Part shown: piece after piece, positions 28,881 to 37,268 of the stretch
Layout: each line of letters begins with the position of its first letter
Position numbering within the stretch: the stretch's first letter is position 1
DNA from: Polynucleobacter sp. MWH-UH23A
Lineage (GTDB): Bacteria > Pseudomonadota > Gammaproteobacteria > Burkholderiales > Burkholderiaceae
Length of the DNA: 64,000 nucleotides
Assembly (NCBI RefSeq): GCF_040409805.1
Contig: NZ_CP099572.1
Span: forward strand, 248,001 to 312,000
Direction of reading: 5' to 3'
Translations under genes and position numbers: made by a program
Notes under the pieces: generated by a model
Told to the model about the DNA's origin: nothing
The model's database searches: none
Seen by the model: the letters and a program-made list of their open reading frames with translations, nothing else

Positions 28881-28898
28881 TGTAACCAATTGATTACA
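28881..28898. promoter_or_regulatory. 18-bp palindrome, likely HigBA-type operator
   Basis: TGTAACCAATTGATTACA is an inverted repeat with a single mismatched pair. It begins at the last base of a good -10 hexamer (TATACT, 28876-28881) and ends 8 bp before the toxin ATG, where an autoregulatory operator would be expected. Operator role is inferred from position. Confidence 0.55.
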
Positions 28899-28906
28899 AT
28901 TTGGGG

Positions 28907-29209
28907 ATGTATGAAATTCGTAAAACAGTTGACTTTGAGATATGGCTTGCAAGCATTCGTGATCCACTGACACGGGGTCGATTATTTGCAAGACTTCGTA
29001 AAGTATCTCTTGGGAATTTTGGGGATGTGGCTCCCATATCGGATGGTGATGGAATTTGGGAAATGCGTGAGTATTTTGGTGCTGGTTGGAGAATGTATTA
29101 CATACAACGCAGAAAAGTAATTATCTTAATGTTGGGTGGCGGCTATAAGTCAACGCAAAAAGCTGATATCAAGAAAGCAAAGCAATTACTTCAAACTCTG
29201 GAGGGCTAA
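28907..29209 (+). CDS. RelE/HigB-type toxin
   Basis: A 100-residue toxin of the RelE/ParE superfamily, HigB-like 'addiction module killer' branch. Typical pattern: GDGIWEMREYFGAGWRMYYI near residues 46-65, then IILMLGGGYKSTQKADIKKA near 71-90. Toxin-first order with the antitoxin directly downstream is the HigBA arrangement. The ATG at 28907 is preferred over a TTG two codons upstream, because both share the frame and the ATG begins the usual MYEIRKT. Likely ribosome-dependent mRNA cleavage by family resemblance. Confidence 0.8.
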   Translation: MYEIRKTVDFEIWLASIRDPLTRGRLFARLRKVSLGNFGDVAPISDGDGIWEMREYFGAGWRMYYIQRRKVIILMLGGGYKSTQKADIKKAKQLLQTLEG

Positions 29210-29512
29210 ATGAAAAGTATGAAAAAGATAAAAATAAAAGATTTGCCTGAGTTTGATGTAGTTGATTATTTAAAGACTGAAAAAGATATCGCCGCGTATC
29301 TGACAGCAGTGCTGGAGGATGGCGATCCTGCCCTATTTGTTGCGGCAATTGGCGATATAGCAAAAGCAAAAGGAATGACCGAGATAGCAAAAAAAAGTGG
29401 CGTTACACGAGAATCCCTTTATAGGGCATTAAAAATTGAGGCACGACCTCGTTTTGAGACTGTCGCCAGAGTCATACATGCACTTGGTATGAAACTGAGT
29501 GTGCATGCTTAA
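29210..29512 (+). CDS. HigA-type antitoxin (addiction module antidote)
   Basis: A 100-residue HTH antitoxin with the family pattern: DYLKTEKDIAAYLTAVLEDG near residue 18, VAAIGDIAKAKGMTEIAKKS near 44-63, GVTRESLYRALK (recognition helix) near 64-75, and RFETVARVIHALGMKLSV at the end. The ATG directly follows the toxin stop, with GGAGGG a few bases before it inside the toxin gene, so translation is coupled. Expected to bind the 28881-28898 palindrome. Confidence 0.8.
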   Translation: MKSMKKIKIKDLPEFDVVDYLKTEKDIAAYLTAVLEDGDPALFVAAIGDIAKAKGMTEIAKKSGVTRESLYRALKIEARPRFETVARVIHALGMKLSVHA

Positions 29513-29519
29513 TCATTAA

Positions 29520-29547
29520 AAAAGGGACTGCAATTGCAGTCCCTTTT
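29520..29547. terminator. Bidirectional terminator between antitoxin and adk
   Basis: A perfect 28-bp inverted repeat (arms AAAAGGGACTGCAA and its complement) lies between the convergent higA-like and adk genes, 8 bp after one stop and 26 bp from the other. A GC-rich stem with A-tract and T-tract on both sides predicts Rho-independent termination in both directions. Confidence 0.9.
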
Positions 29548-29572
29548 ATCGACAAACTGTTTAAAGCAGAGC

Positions 29573-30307
<735 letters not shown>

Positions 30308-30358
30308 TTATCCCCGAGAAACTCACTGCGATCCCTAAAAGAAGTGGGTAAATTGTGT

Positions 30359-31129
30359 TTAGGAGGCCTTAAAGGCGCCTCTAACGCGTTCTAAGTCTTC
30401 TGGGGTGTCTACTCCGGCGGGTGGGGTCTGATCGGCGATATGAACCGCAATTCGGTAGCCGTTCCAAAGTGCCCTAAGCTGTTCAAGAGCTTCTGCTTTT
30501 TCTGGCGGGGCTGGATCAAGCCGGGTATAGGCTTGTAAAAATTCCGCCCGATAAGCGTAGATGCCCAAATGGCGCAAATGCGGCGAAGGTGTAGTTTTAT
30601 TTTCTTCTCCAGCATCTCTCACAAAGGGGATTGGTGCTCTCGAGAAATACAGCGCTTCACCAGCCCGATTCAAAACCACTTTAACCACATTCGGATTTTG
30701 AATATCTAGCTCATCATCAATAGGTACCGCAACAGTGGAAATAGCGCAATCTTGATGATCGGCTAGGGTTTGAGCAACTTGATTAATCAGTTCTGGTGGA
30801 ATGAGTGGTTCATCACCTTGCACATTTACCACTAAAGCATTGTTTGGTAATTTGAGCAATTGAGCTACTTCAGCAAGACGGTCTGTACCAGTGGGGTGAT
30901 CTTCGCTGGTAAGTAAGCATTCAATACGATGCTCATCACATACCGCTTGAATCTCAGGAGAATCTGTTGCAACCACCACGCTTTGCGCAAAGGATTTTTT
31001 GGCTTGCTCAGCAACTCTAACAACCATCGGTTTACCGCCAATGTCCGCAAGGGGCTTGCGAGGTAGTCGTGTTGAGCCGAGTCTAGCTGGTATGACAACT
31101 AAAAAATCAGGAGATCCAGATTTGCTCAT
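30359..31129 (-). CDS. kdsB: CMP-Kdo synthetase (3-deoxy-manno-octulosonate cytidylyltransferase)
   Basis: Activates Kdo with CTP for transfer onto lipid A. Family motifs: VVIPARLGSTRLPRKPLADI near residues 8-27, GDEPLIPPELI near 105, and LRHLGIYAYRAEFLQ near 185. 256 residues. The start is 10 bp downstream of the Trm112-like gene on the same strand. Functionally linked to lpxK and waaC in the same window. Confidence 0.96.
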   Translation of the reverse strand: MSKSGSPDFLVVIPARLGSTRLPRKPLADIGGKPMVVRVAEQAKKSFAQSVVVATDSPEIQAVCDEHRIECLLTSEDHPTGTDRLAEVAQLLKLPNNALVVNVQGDEPLIPPELINQVAQTLADHQDCAISTVAVPIDDELDIQNPNVVKVVLNRAGEALYFSRAPIPFVRDAGEENKTTPSPHLRHLGIYAYRAEFLQAYTRLDPAPPEKAEALEQLRALWNGYRIAVHIADQTPPAGVDTPEDLERVRGAFKAS

Positions 31130-31139
31130 ATCAAATGTA

Positions 31140-31319
31140 TTAGAGAACTTCGTCAGCGCTGATACTTCGAGCTTCTTCGACTAGCATCACTGGCACGTCT
31201 TCGCGAATAGGGTAGGCAAGGCGATCTGCTTTGCAAATGAGCTCATTCTTATCGGCATCCAAATGTAATTGGCTTTTACATAGGGGGCAAACCAAGATAT
31301 CGAGTAATCGTTTGTCCAT
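31140..31319 (-). CDS. Trm112-family zinc protein
   Basis: A 59-residue protein translated directly from the gap between kdsB and lpxK. It begins [20 protein letters not shown], continues [19 protein letters not shown] and ends in an acidic tail. This is the YcaR/Trm112 pattern, with CPLC as the first zinc pair; the second pair is reduced to one Cys (LICKAD). In proteobacteria this gene typically sits between lpxK and kdsB, as here. Trm112 proteins act as partners of methyltransferases in other systems; the bacterial role is unclear. Confidence 0.85.
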   Translation of the reverse strand: MDKRLLDILVCPLCKSQLHLDADKNELICKADRLAYPIREDVPVMLVEEARSISADEVL

Positions 31320-31356
31320 GATGATTTCTATATAACTTCGCTAAGTGTAGGTTCTG

Positions 31357-32442
31357 TTAGAGAGTATAGCGACGCGGATCGGGTCTTTGCAAAATGGATT
31401 GCAGCCATTCCATGAGATTTTCAGGTAACCGCAATGACATTGGGGCAACCCAAATCCGTTCATCAGAGATGCCAGAGCACTTCACGGCATCTTTTTCAGT
31501 AATCAAAATGCATTGAGCCTTGATTGCTTCAAAAAACTCGGGCGTGAAAGTAGCATGGTCTGGTAGCGGAATATGTTTACCAGTGATGCCATGTTTTGCT
31601 AGATCGTTAAAAAAGCGTTGTGGATTTCCGAGTCCAGCAACTGCAGTAATGTTCTTTGGTAAGAATTGCTCTGCAATTCGCTCAAAAGATTGGGTGTTTG
31701 CAGGATTGTTTAGTTGGTATGGAGTATCTAAATGATTGGATAGATGAAAGGATCTGCGGCCCAGAAAGTATTCGTCAGAAGACCCAGGTTTCGGATTTTT
31801 TGATACACCAGTAAAGAGTGTCGCATCGCGTTCACGAGACGCAGGCTCGCGCAGAGGTCCTGCAGGTAGTAGGAATCGGTTACCCTCACCTCGATCATCG
31901 CGTACGACAAACTCCACGTCCCGACCTCCTTCGCGGGCTGGCCAGCGAACCAATCCACAGTGTTGCAAGCCATCATCACTAATGATCACATTCACTTCGG
32001 GAAATTTTTTTAGTAAGGCTTGAATGCTTTCTTGGCGCTTAGGAAAAACCCAAATCGGAAATTGGTTATGAGTACGTTTTGCAATTAAAACAGGTTCATC
32101 ACCAGCCACTAACGGATCTGAATCAGTACTTACTTGAAGCGGTGAAGTCTGTAGAGGTGAGCCATAGCCTCTGCTGATGATTCCGGGTTTCCAGCCAAGC
32201 TCAGATAGTTGTTGCGCCAAAGCAATCACGATTGGCGTCTTGCCAGTACCACCCACTCGAATATTACCCACAATAATGATGGGAACTGGTGCGGGTTTGG
32301 CGTTTTCAATACCTAAATCGCTAATGATTTTGCGAATACGCAAGACCAATCCATAGAGCCAGGACAAGGGCCACAGCAATAGGCTAGTAGGCCCACGCCT
32401 TTCCCAAAATTTGGGTGCTTTGCGAAAAAAAGATAGCGACAT
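31357..32442 (-). CDS. lpxK: Tetraacyldisaccharide 4'-kinase
   Basis: Inner-membrane kinase that phosphorylates the lipid A precursor at the 4' position. An N-terminal membrane helix (TSLLLWPLSWLYGLVLRI, about residues 17-34) precedes the P-loop VGGTGKTPIVIALAQQL near 63-79. DDGLQHCGL near 156 and ITEKDAVKC near 315 are family-typical. The ATG at 32442 gives 361 residues; the in-frame extension to 32511 overlaps exbD. Confidence 0.94.
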   Translation of the reverse strand: MSLSFFRKAPKFWERRGPTSLLLWPLSWLYGLVLRIRKIISDLGIENAKPAPVPIIIVGNIRVGGTGKTPIVIALAQQLSELGWKPGIISRGYGSPLQTSPLQVSTDSDPLVAGDEPVLIAKRTHNQFPIWVFPKRQESIQALLKKFPEVNVIISDDGLQHCGLVRWPAREGGRDVEFVVRDDRGEGNRFLLPAGPLREPASRERDATLFTGVSKNPKPGSSDEYFLGRRSFHLSNHLDTPYQLNNPANTQSFERIAEQFLPKNITAVAGLGNPQRFFNDLAKHGITGKHIPLPDHATFTPEFFEAIKAQCILITEKDAVKCSGISDERIWVAPMSLRLPENLMEWLQSILQRPDPRRYTL

Positions 32443-32464
32443 AGCCTTTGTGATCAGATCTTGA

Positions 32465-32911
32465 CTACTTTTTTGTCTGACTGCTAAAGACAATATTTGA
32501 AAGGTTTGCATCGCGCGCTGCTTCTAAGGCTGTCATCACAGATTGATGAGGCGCTTTGGCATCTGCATCGATATTGACCTGAAGGTTGCTATCTTTGTTG
32601 CTCAGTTGGGTTAGGGCATTACTTAACTGAGATGAGTCTGTTACCTTGCCATTAATCGCAAAACGCCCATCACGGCTGACGGCAATATGTACTTGCTTGC
32701 TTTCTGCTTGTGACTCGCTGCCACTAGCTGTTGGTAGGGTAATAGCTAGCTCTTGATAGCGTGTAAAGGTTGTGGAGATCATTAAAAAGATCAACACTAC
32801 TAACAAAACATCGATAAATGGAATGAGATTAATTTCTGGTTCATTAGAAACAGAAATTGTTCCTAAAGAAAATGAATTTCTAGATTTCGAGTGTGTTTGT
32901 AGCCAACTCAT
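32465..32911 (-). CDS. exbD: ExbD-type biopolymer transport protein
   Basis: A 148-residue ExbD/TolR-family protein. The single membrane helix carries the motor Asp in EINLIPFIDVLLVVLIFLMI (about residues 26-45), followed by a periplasmic domain (LAITLPTASGSESQ...). It overlaps the exbB stop by 4 bp. This pair is distinct from tolQR at 26 kb. No tonB gene is adjacent, so whether it serves TonB or another energised process is not shown. Confidence 0.88.
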   Translation of the reverse strand: MSWLQTHSKSRNSFSLGTISVSNEPEINLIPFIDVLLVVLIFLMISTTFTRYQELAITLPTASGSESQAESKQVHIAVSRDGRFAINGKVTDSSQLSNALTQLSNKDSNLQVNIDADAKAPHQSVMTALEAARDANLSNIVFSSQTKK

Positions 32912-33543
32912 GAGTTAGATTCAGTTGGATAAAGTTTTTTAAATAGTTGGCGTGTGAATTCTTCACACTCACGTTGACGTTGGTTGGCGATTGCTCGAAG
33001 CGCACGCCAACTTGCTAATGCAGGTATGGCAATGAGCAAGCCAAAGGCGGTGTTGTAAAGCGCCACTGAAATACCATGAGCAAGTTGTTGGGGGCTGCCT
33101 GCACCATTCACAGCGCCTTGGCTACCAAAGATCTCAATCATGCCTACGACGGTACCAAATAAGCCTAATAAGGGGGCAACTGTTGCAATGGTTGCTAGCA
33201 CACCAAGGTAGCGATCAAATTTGAGCCAAGTACTTTGTGCGACAGCTTGAAGTTCTTCCAATGCGGTTTGCGCATTGTTACCAGCTGATTTTTCGCGCAG
33301 AGTACATGCCAGTAATGGGGTGGCAGGAGACTGCTGGGTTAATTGTGCAATCTGTTCATTTGTAACAGTTTTATGGCCAATCAACTGATTACTTAAAGAA
33401 AATGCAGTCTCTAAGCTGCCTTTTGGGAATATATGAATTTGCCGTAGATACCAACTCCGCTCAATAACAATGGCAAGGCCAATAATGGAGATGATTAATA
33501 GGGGCCAGATAGGCCAGCCGGCAGATAGTAAGATGGAGTACAT
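32908..33543 (-). CDS. exbB: ExbB-type MotA/TolQ/ExbB proton channel
   Basis: A 211-residue channel protein with three membrane segments: residues 7-27 (GWPIWPLLIISIIGLAIVIE), 113-140 (LGVLATIATVAPLLGLFGTVV) and 158-185 (LAHGISVALYNTAFGLLIAI). These match the ExbB/TolQ family. First gene of the exbB-exbD-lpxK-Trm112-kdsB series, an arrangement known from betaproteobacteria. Divergent from xseA with a 315-bp gap. Confidence 0.88.
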   Translation of the reverse strand: MYSILLSAGWPIWPLLIISIIGLAIVIERSWYLRQIHIFPKGSLETAFSLSNQLIGHKTVTNEQIAQLTQQSPATPLLACTLREKSAGNNAQTALEELQAVAQSTWLKFDRYLGVLATIATVAPLLGLFGTVVGMIEIFGSQGAVNGAGSPQQLAHGISVALYNTAFGLLIAIPALASWRALRAIANQRQRECEEFTRQLFKKLYPTESNS

Positions 33544-33858
33544 AAGCTCAGTACTTTAGCTGAATTAATTAGACCCTCTTGTAAAGTTTGCCTGTGGATA
33601 ACTCTGTGTAAAACTTTTTCGTGGGGGCAAGCTAAGTCATTGATTGATGGTGGAAAGGGTGGAAACCTCATCAAAACACCTTATGATGGTTGAGTAATTT
33701 CAGTATATAAATCAAAGGCTTGTAAATTAACTGTAGTATTTATGAGACGTTTCGGGTCAGTAATTGCTTACTTATGATTATTCAACCTAGAGCCAATCAG
33801 CCTCTGTGGATATTTATCGCCACATGAGCCTGATGATTTGCGGGGTGAGAAGAAATAA
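33544..33858. other. Intergenic region between exbB and xseA
   Basis: A 315-bp gap between divergent genes with no credible protein-coding frame. It must contain promoters for both neighbours. It holds DnaA-box-like 9-mers at 33593, 33605 and 33805, annotated separately. I see no tRNA-like fold or riboswitch motif. Confidence 0.6.
33593..33613 (-). promoter_or_regulatory. Two tandem DnaA-box-like 9-mers
   Basis: On the minus strand TTATCCACA (33593-33601) is a perfect DnaA-box consensus, and TTTTACACA (33605-33613) fits the relaxed TTWTNCACA, in the same orientation 12 bp apart. A weaker ATATCCACA lies at 33805-33813. Binding is only predicted. Confidence 0.35.
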
Positions 33859-35088
33859 ATGTCGGAAATGCTAGAACAATCAAGGGAAATTCTGTCTGTT
33901 GGCGATCTGAACCGCGCCATTGCTGCTTCTTTGGAAGATCGGTTCGATACGGTATGGGTGAGCGGGGAGATTTCTAACTTCAAAGCCTATGACAGCGGGC
34001 ATTGGTATTTCTCATTGAAGGATGAGGAAGGTCAGATTCGTTGTGTAATGTTTAGGGGTCGCAATGGTCAAGTGGGCTTTATGCCTCAGTCAGGAGACTT
34101 GGTTGAGGTCAGCGCCAATCTCAGTATGTATGTTCCTAGAGGTGACATCCAACTCACGATTCAAACTTTGCGCCGAGCTGGCATGGGTGGTTTGTATGAG
34201 GCATTTTTAAAACTCAAAGCCAAACTGGCAAAAGAGGGTTTGTTTGATGAAGATCGTAAACGGGAAATCCCAACGCACCCAAGATCGATTGGCATTATTA
34301 CTTCACCGCAAGCCGCAGCATTAAAAGATGTGCTGAGCACTTTAGCAAGACGTGCGCCACATATTCCTATTGTGATTTATCCAACTTTGGTACAAGGGCC
34401 TGATGCACCCGCAGGAATTATTGCTGCACTCAAGGCTGCTGAAAAAGAAAAAGCGGTTGATGTGATTTTGTTAGTCAGGGGTGGCGGAAGTATCGAAGAC
34501 TTGTGGGCTTTTAATGATGAGCAACTGGCTTATGCAATTGCGGATTCAAATATCCCCATAGTCAGTGGTGTTGGGCATGAGACGGATTTCACGATTGCAG
34601 ACTTTGTGGCGGATCTGCGAGCTCCAACGCCTACAGGTGCTGCAGAGCTAGCTGCGCCTCGTAGGGATCAAATGCTCCAAGAGCTTGATGCCATTACGCA
34701 AGCCCTTTTACAGCGCATTAATCAACGCGTTGAGCGAGAAGCGCAAACATTAGATCAACTGGCTTTGAGATTAAGTCATGCATTGCCTAATCCCGATCGT
34801 ATGCGCGAACAAATGACGAGCTTGCAACAACGCATGAATCAAGCCTGGTCGGTGCGCATGGAAAATTGGAGGCGCAATCAATCCCACTATCAATCGCAAC
34901 TGGAGTTACTCAATCCACAAAGAACGCTTGAGCGAGGGTACTCTGTAATTTTGAGCAAAGATAACGAGCAATTACATGTAGTAAGAAGCCCCAAAGACCT
35001 TACGATTCATAAAGCCTTTCAGATTCAAATGGCAGATGGCAAGGCTGATGTGAGTTTGGCTGAAATCAAAATTAACCCGGATTTATAA
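33859..35088 (+). CDS. xseA: Exodeoxyribonuclease VII large subunit
   Basis: Large subunit of the single-strand exonuclease ExoVII. The N-terminal OB-fold (FDTVWVSGEISNFKAYDSGHWYF, about residues 29-55, written here across the motif) precedes the catalytic domain with IGIITSPQAAALKDVL near 144, LLVRGGGSIEDLWAFNDE near 204 and the GVGHETDFTIADFVADLRAP near 236. A helical coiled-coil region follows (about 270-350). 409 residues. The small subunit xseB is not in the window. Confidence 0.95.
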   Translation: MSEMLEQSREILSVGDLNRAIAASLEDRFDTVWVSGEISNFKAYDSGHWYFSLKDEEGQIRCVMFRGRNGQVGFMPQSGDLVEVSANLSMYVPRGDIQLTIQTLRRAGMGGLYEAFLKLKAKLAKEGLFDEDRKREIPTHPRSIGIITSPQAAALKDVLSTLARRAPHIPIVIYPTLVQGPDAPAGIIAALKAAEKEKAVDVILLVRGGGSIEDLWAFNDEQLAYAIADSNIPIVSGVGHETDFTIADFVADLRAPTPTGAAELAAPRRDQMLQELDAITQALLQRINQRVEREAQTLDQLALRLSHALPNPDRMREQMTSLQQRMNQAWSVRMENWRRNQSHYQSQLELLNPQRTLERGYSVILSKDNEQLHVVRSPKDLTIHKAFQIQMADGKADVSLAEIKINPDL

Positions 35089-35100
35089 GTTCATCCTTTC

Positions 35101-35142
35101 TTGACAAAACGTACGTTTTAACGTACTATTGAAAAAAAGGAG
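35101..35142 (+). promoter_or_regulatory. Promoter, operator and RBS of the YefM-YoeB-like module
   Basis: TTGACA (35101-35106) and TACTAT (35124-35129) are spaced by 17 bp, a near-ideal sigma-70 promoter. The spacer contains a perfect 14-bp palindrome AAAACGTACGTTTT (35106-35119), followed by a further half-site AACGTAC (35120-35126) overlapping the -10. AAGGAG (35137-35142) lies 6 bp before the antitoxin ATG. This is the layout of an autoregulated toxin-antitoxin promoter. Confidence 0.8.
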
Positions 35143-35148
35143 TGAAAT

Positions 35149-35391
35149 ATGACTACATTAACTGCTAGTGAGGCTAGGGCCGGGCTTTACCGCCTGATTG
35201 ATCAGACTGCGGAGTCACATAAGCCTGTAGTGATCTCGGGAAAGCGGGCTAATGCTGTTCTGATTTCGGAAGAGGATTGGAGTGCTATTCAGGAGACTCT
35301 ATATCTTATGTCGGTGCCAGGAATGCGTGAATCTATTAAAGAAGCAATGGCTGAACCGCTGGCTAAAAGTAAAAAGGTATTGAAGTGGTAG
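35149..35391 (+). CDS. YefM/Phd-type antitoxin
   Basis: An 80-residue antitoxin with the YefM pattern: LTASEARAGLYRLIDQTAES near the N-terminus, KPVVISGKRANAVLISEEDW near residues 26-45, then IQETLYLMSVPGMRESI and the toxin-wrapping C-terminus. Strong SD and promoter precede it. Its stop overlaps the toxin's GTG start. Expected to bind the ACGTAC half-sites and repress its own operon. Confidence 0.9.
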   Translation: MTTLTASEARAGLYRLIDQTAESHKPVVISGKRANAVLISEEDWSAIQETLYLMSVPGMRESIKEAMAEPLAKSKKVLKW

Positions 35392-35651
35392 TTTGGAATT
35401 TAGCCTATTCCAAATTTGCATTAAAGGATGCAAAGAAAATAGCTGTAGCTGGATTAAAGGATAAGACGCAGGTTTTGCTCGATGTTCTTCGTGTTGACCC
35501 TTTGCAAAATCCTCCACCCTATGAAAAGTTGGTTGGTGATTTGAAAGGGGCTTATTCACGCAGGATCAATATTCAGCATAGGCTCGTATATGAAGTATTT
35601 CGAAAAGAGAGAACGGTTCGTATTCTTCGAATGTGGACCCATTATGAATAA
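35385..35651 (+). CDS. Txe/YoeB-type toxin
   Basis: An 88-residue ribosome-dependent mRNA interferase of the YoeB/Txe family. Typical stretches are VWNLAYSKFALKDAKKIA at the start, PPPYEKLVGDLKGAYSRRIN near residues 45-64, IQHRLVYEV near 65 and the C-terminal RILRMWTHYE, containing the catalytic His-Tyr region. It begins with GTG, 7 bp inside the antitoxin gene, so toxin synthesis is coupled to the antitoxin. Confidence 0.92.
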   Translation: MVVWNLAYSKFALKDAKKIAVAGLKDKTQVLLDVLRVDPLQNPPPYEKLVGDLKGAYSRRINIQHRLVYEVFRKERTVRILRMWTHYE

Positions 35652-35665
35652 TGGGTTTATCTTAC

Positions 35666-36703
35666 TCAGAGAATATTAGGCTCAATATCCAGCTTTACAC
35701 CAAACTGATCATGCACTTTCTCTTGAATGCATTTTGCAAGACCGAGGATATCTTGAGCTGTTCCATTCCCATGGTTGACTAACACTAGGGCTTGATTTTC
35801 ATAAATACCTACATTACCCATTCGCTGACCTTTAAAGCCGCATTGATCAATAAGCCACCCAGCGGCAAGCTTACGTTTACCTGCAGCATCAGGGTAAGAA
35901 ACTAATTCTGGGTATTTATGCAAAAGGGTCTCGAATTGTTCTATTGGAACAATTGGATTCTGAAAGAAGCTACCTGCATTGCCGATCAACTTGGGATCTG
36001 GCAGTTTGTGCGTACGAATCTTACAAACGGCTAGAAAGATTTCTTCAGGGCTTGGATTAGGGTTTTCTGAGAACTGTTTTGCCAAATCAGCGTAATGAAT
36101 ACGTGCTTTCCATTGTTTGGGTATTCTGAAAATAACCTTGGTTAAGATAAAACGATTTGGGTTTCTCTTAAAGTGGCTATCGCGATAAGCAAGCTGGCAT
36201 TGTTCTTTTGTGAGGGCAGTAAAAGCTTGGCTATGAGCATCGAATGCCTCGACAGATTCAATGTACTCGCCTATCTCAACTCCGTAAGCGCCGATATTCT
36301 GAATGGGAGCAGCTCCTACAGTTCCAGGAATGAGTGCGAGATTCTCTAGGCCTGGCAAATTTTGTTCCAAGGTCCAAGTAACAAATTCATGCCAATTGAC
36401 GCCACCACCAGCGCTTATTAAAACTGAATGGTTATCAGAGGAAATGATTTCCTGCCCAGCGATGTTCATGAGCAAGGTTGCCCCAGGCAAAAGCTTAGGC
36501 AAGATGACATTGCTACCGCCACCCAGGACGCGCCAGGGTAATTTCTTGTTGAGCACCTCGTTTATGACCTCCGAAACATGCTCGGGTGAGGTAATTTCAT
36601 AGGCTAGCTCAGCGCTTGCCTCAAAACCAAAGGTATTGCGCTCCTTAAGACTCAGATTCGGTACTAATTTAGGTCTGGAAGGCGCGCTTTTTTGGGAGTT
36701 CAT
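35666..36703 (-). CDS. murB: UDP-N-acetylenolpyruvoylglucosamine reductase
   Basis: FAD enzyme that makes UDP-N-acetylmuramate for peptidoglycan. Family motifs: NTFGFEASAE near residue 23, VLGGGSNVILP near 59, NLALIPGTVGAAPIQNIGAYG near 121 (with the FAD-binding GxxGAAPxQNIGAYG, quoted in part), YRDSHFKR near 172 and NAGSFFQNP near 241 with the catalytic Ser. 345 residues fits type I MurB. Converges with the YoeB-like gene and is divergent from yajQ. Confidence 0.95.
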   Translation of the reverse strand: MNSQKSAPSRPKLVPNLSLKERNTFGFEASAELAYEITSPEHVSEVINEVLNKKLPWRVLGGGSNVILPKLLPGATLLMNIAGQEIISSDNHSVLISAGGGVNWHEFVTWTLEQNLPGLENLALIPGTVGAAPIQNIGAYGVEIGEYIESVEAFDAHSQAFTALTKEQCQLAYRDSHFKRNPNRFILTKVIFRIPKQWKARIHYADLAKQFSENPNPSPEEIFLAVCKIRTHKLPDPKLIGNAGSFFQNPIVPIEQFETLLHKYPELVSYPDAAGKRKLAAGWLIDQCGFKGQRMGNVGIYENQALVLVNHGNGTAQDILGLAKCIQEKVHDQFGVKLDIEPNIL

Positions 36704-36782
36704 GCCACAATCTTATTCGAATGTTTGCCAAGAGCGCAGATAATGCAAGATATTACGAAATTGATTAGATAGGGAGTAAAAG

Positions 36783-37268
36783 ATGCCTTCATTTGACGTT
36801 GTTTGTGAACCAGACATGGTTGAGCTCAAAAATGCCATTGAGCAGTCCAATAAAGAGATTAGCAATCGATTTGATTTTAAGGGTTCAGATAGTCGTGTAG
36901 AGCAAAAGGATGAGGCGTTAATTTTATTTGCCGATGATGAATTTAAGCTAGGTCAAGTGCGTGATGTATTGATTGGTAAGATGGCCAAACGCAATGTGGA
37001 TGTGCGCTATCTAAAAGATGACAAGACCGAAACCATCGGCGGAGATAAGCGTAAACAAACCATGAAAATTCAGAAGGGAATTACTTCTGATCTTTCTAAG
37101 AAAGTAGTGCGCATTATTAAAGATAGCAAACTCAAAGTGCAGGCGAGTATTCAAGGCGATGCTGTGCGCGTTACTGGGGCAAAACGCGATGACTTGCAGG
37201 CCACCATGGCCCTATTAAAGAAAGAAGTTACAGAAGCACCATTGGGCTTTAATAATTTCCGTGACTAA
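36783..37268 (+). CDS. YajQ-family cyclic-di-GMP/nucleotide-binding protein
   Basis: A 161-residue YajQ-type protein: [19 protein letters not shown] at the start, the [17 protein letters not shown] region near residues 22-42, [12 protein letters not shown] near 73, and the C-terminal repeat [20 protein letters not shown] near 118-137. Members bind c-di-GMP or other nucleotides in some bacteria; the role here is unknown. A GGGAGT precedes the ATG. It overlaps xerD by 8 bp. Confidence 0.93.
   Translation: MPSFDVVCEPDMVELKNAIEQSNKEISNRFDFKGSDSRVEQKDEALILFADDEFKLGQVRDVLIGKMAKRNVDVRYLKDDKTETIGGDKRKQTMKIQKGITSDLSKKVVRIIKDSKLKVQASIQGDAVRVTGAKRDDLQATMALLKKEVTEAPLGFNNFRD

Noticed and set aside
33544..33858. 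Replication origin suggested by DnaA-box-like sites
   Set aside because: No dnaA, dnaN or gyrB nearby and no AT-rich unwinding repeats; three weak-to-good boxes are too few.
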